Of a stretch of 15,344 nucleotides of DNA, positions 14,534 through 15,344 are shown piece after piece. Origin of the DNA: Clostridiales bacterium (GTDB taxonomy: Bacteria > Bacillota_A > Clostridia > Oscillospirales > Oscillospiraceae); NCBI GenBank assembly GCA_022777455.1, contig JALFGI010000191.1, forward strand, positions 1 to 15,344, read 5' to 3'. The translations under genes and the position numbers were made by a program. Position 1 is the first letter of the stretch. Each line of letters starts with the position of its first letter. The notes beneath the pieces are model-generated. The model searched no databases, was not told the origin of the DNA, and saw nothing but the letters and a program-made list of their open reading frames with translations.

Positions 14534-15292
14534 TTAGGCCTTAGCCTGAGCCTGATAAGCGCTGTAAGCAGCGTACACATCAGCGAAGCCAGCAGCCTGG
14601 ATGCCGTAAGCCTTCACAATGATGTTGACGCCCTTGGTGAAGTCGTACTTGATCTCGTCGCCGTTGATGGTGTAGTATCCATTCTCAGCATCGTAATCGA
14701 CCTTGGAGTCAAGATAGGCACCATTCATAGCGACAGTGGTCTCCGCTTCGGGAGCCAGAACGCCATGGTACAGAACCAGGTAAACATTGTACGAGATACC
14801 ATCCTCGAGGGTTTCCTGACGGATGAAGCCTTCAGGTCCAACATTAAGGCCAAGCTCAGTTTCGGGATCATGGTCCCAAGTCTGCTCCAGAGGCAGAGCC
14901 TTGGTCTGGCCATCAGGCCAATAAGCATTGTTTTCACGATACTTGTCCCAGGTGCTGCCGTTGGAGTTCACGTGCAGGACGTTGTTGGTACCGGTAGTAC
15001 CGTCAGTGGAATCCAGTTCAGAGGGGATATACCACTCATACCAAACGTAAGCATTCTCAGAACCAGTATTTGCAATCCAAACCTTCTTCTCGATCTTGTT
15101 GGTAGACTGAGAACCGGGACGGAGGACGGCGTTCTGAGCATTGAAAGTCTCCTTCAGGTCAATCTGAACGTTGCCCATGGTGAAGGTGTTGGTTGCTTCG
15201 TCGGTGTCGGTGAAGTAGGCCAGAGTGCCGCCGATGACTGCGGTGGCAGCCAGAGCAACAACCAGGCACAGAGCAATGATTTTCTTCTTCAT
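14534..15292 (-). CDS. SipW-type signal peptide protein 1 (TasA/camelysin-like), likely major subunit
   Basis: This 252-residue secreted protein begins MKKKIIALCLVVALAATAVI, then the classic SipW-type cleavage region GGTLAYFTDTDEATNTFTMG (21-40) and NVQIDLKE, as in TasA and camelysin-like proteins that need the specialised signal peptidase SipW. The mature domain has VLRPGSQSTNKIEKKVWIANTG (57-77), then AYVWYEWYIP (81-90), a long loop region, SYNVYLVLYHGVL (168-180) and a terminal strand IIVKAYGIQAAGF (224-236), with an Ala/Tyr-rich helical tail (237-252). AAAGGAAG precedes the ATG at 15292. It is the first operon gene in the window. The operon may extend past the right edge, because no clear promoter is visible in the 52 nt upstream. 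Being first and followed by a stable hairpin fits a highly expressed fibre subunit (inference). Confidence 0.87.
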   Translation of the reverse strand: MKKKIIALCLVVALAATAVIGGTLAYFTDTDEATNTFTMGNVQIDLKETFNAQNAVLRPGSQSTNKIEKKVWIANTGSENAYVWYEWYIPSELDSTDGTTGTNNVLHVNSNGSTWDKYRENNAYWPDGQTKALPLEQTWDHDPETELGLNVGPEGFIRQETLEDGISYNVYLVLYHGVLAPEAETTVAMNGAYLDSKVDYDAENGYYTINGDEIKYDFTKGVNIIVKAYGIQAAGFADVYAAYSAYQAQAKA

Positions 15293-15344
15293 GATTGTGT
15301 TTGCTTCCTTTCGTTTTTTGAAAATTTATGTACGGATGGTTTTC

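Overview
The window looks like chromosomal DNA from a fairly GC-rich anaerobic Clostridia bacterium (Oscillospirales/Ruminococcaceae-like, gut-associated). This is inferred from the Asp23/YloV pair, strong AGGAGG ribosome binding sites, a GC-rich codon bias, SipW-type surface proteins, and short GC-rich hairpin repeats of the kind scattered through genomes of this group. No marker gene fixes the genus.

Layout. Positions 1-355 form a non-coding leader with a two-hairpin repeat, a ~70-bp imperfect palindrome, a 12-bp inverted repeat and a good vegetative promoter. A forward housekeeping run follows: gpmI (cofactor-independent phosphoglycerate mutase), an Asp23/Gls24 protein and a YloV/FakA-like DhaL-domain protein, closed by a strong intrinsic terminator at 3973-4013. 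A YihY/BrkB-type membrane protein comes next with its own promoter. Then comes a two-gene unit with overlapping ends: a DUF5685-type protein carrying two Asp-rich motifs, and a J-domain protein with a helical-repeat region and a Cys-rich tail. Positions 6483-6797 are a convergent intergenic region with two copies of a 26-bp palindromic repeat in opposite orientation.

The rest (6798-15292) is one reverse-strand operon of six surface genes. In transcription order these are: a SipW-type (TasA/camelysin-like) secreted protein; a hairpin spacer; a second SipW-type protein; a 1474-residue adhesin with a coiled coil and InlB-B/MucBP-like repeats; a third SipW-type protein; a Cna_B protein with an LIQTG sorting signal; and a sortase. 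Gene junctions are tight (18 nt, 18 nt, 17 nt, then an 8-nt overlap).

How it may work. The three SipW-type proteins and the N-terminal domain of the sortase substrate share a recognisable pattern: a Pro-Gly or Lys-Gly turn, then an Asn, then a Tyr/Phe-Val/Ile strand, and a terminal A-x-x-(hydrophobic)-Q strand. This suggests that the sortase substrate is a TasA-like domain on a Cna_B stalk, so it could act as a covalent wall anchor for a TasA-like fibre carrying the large adhesin. No SipW-type signal peptidase gene lies in the window. It would be expected just beyond the right edge, upstream of the operon, or elsewhere in the genome.
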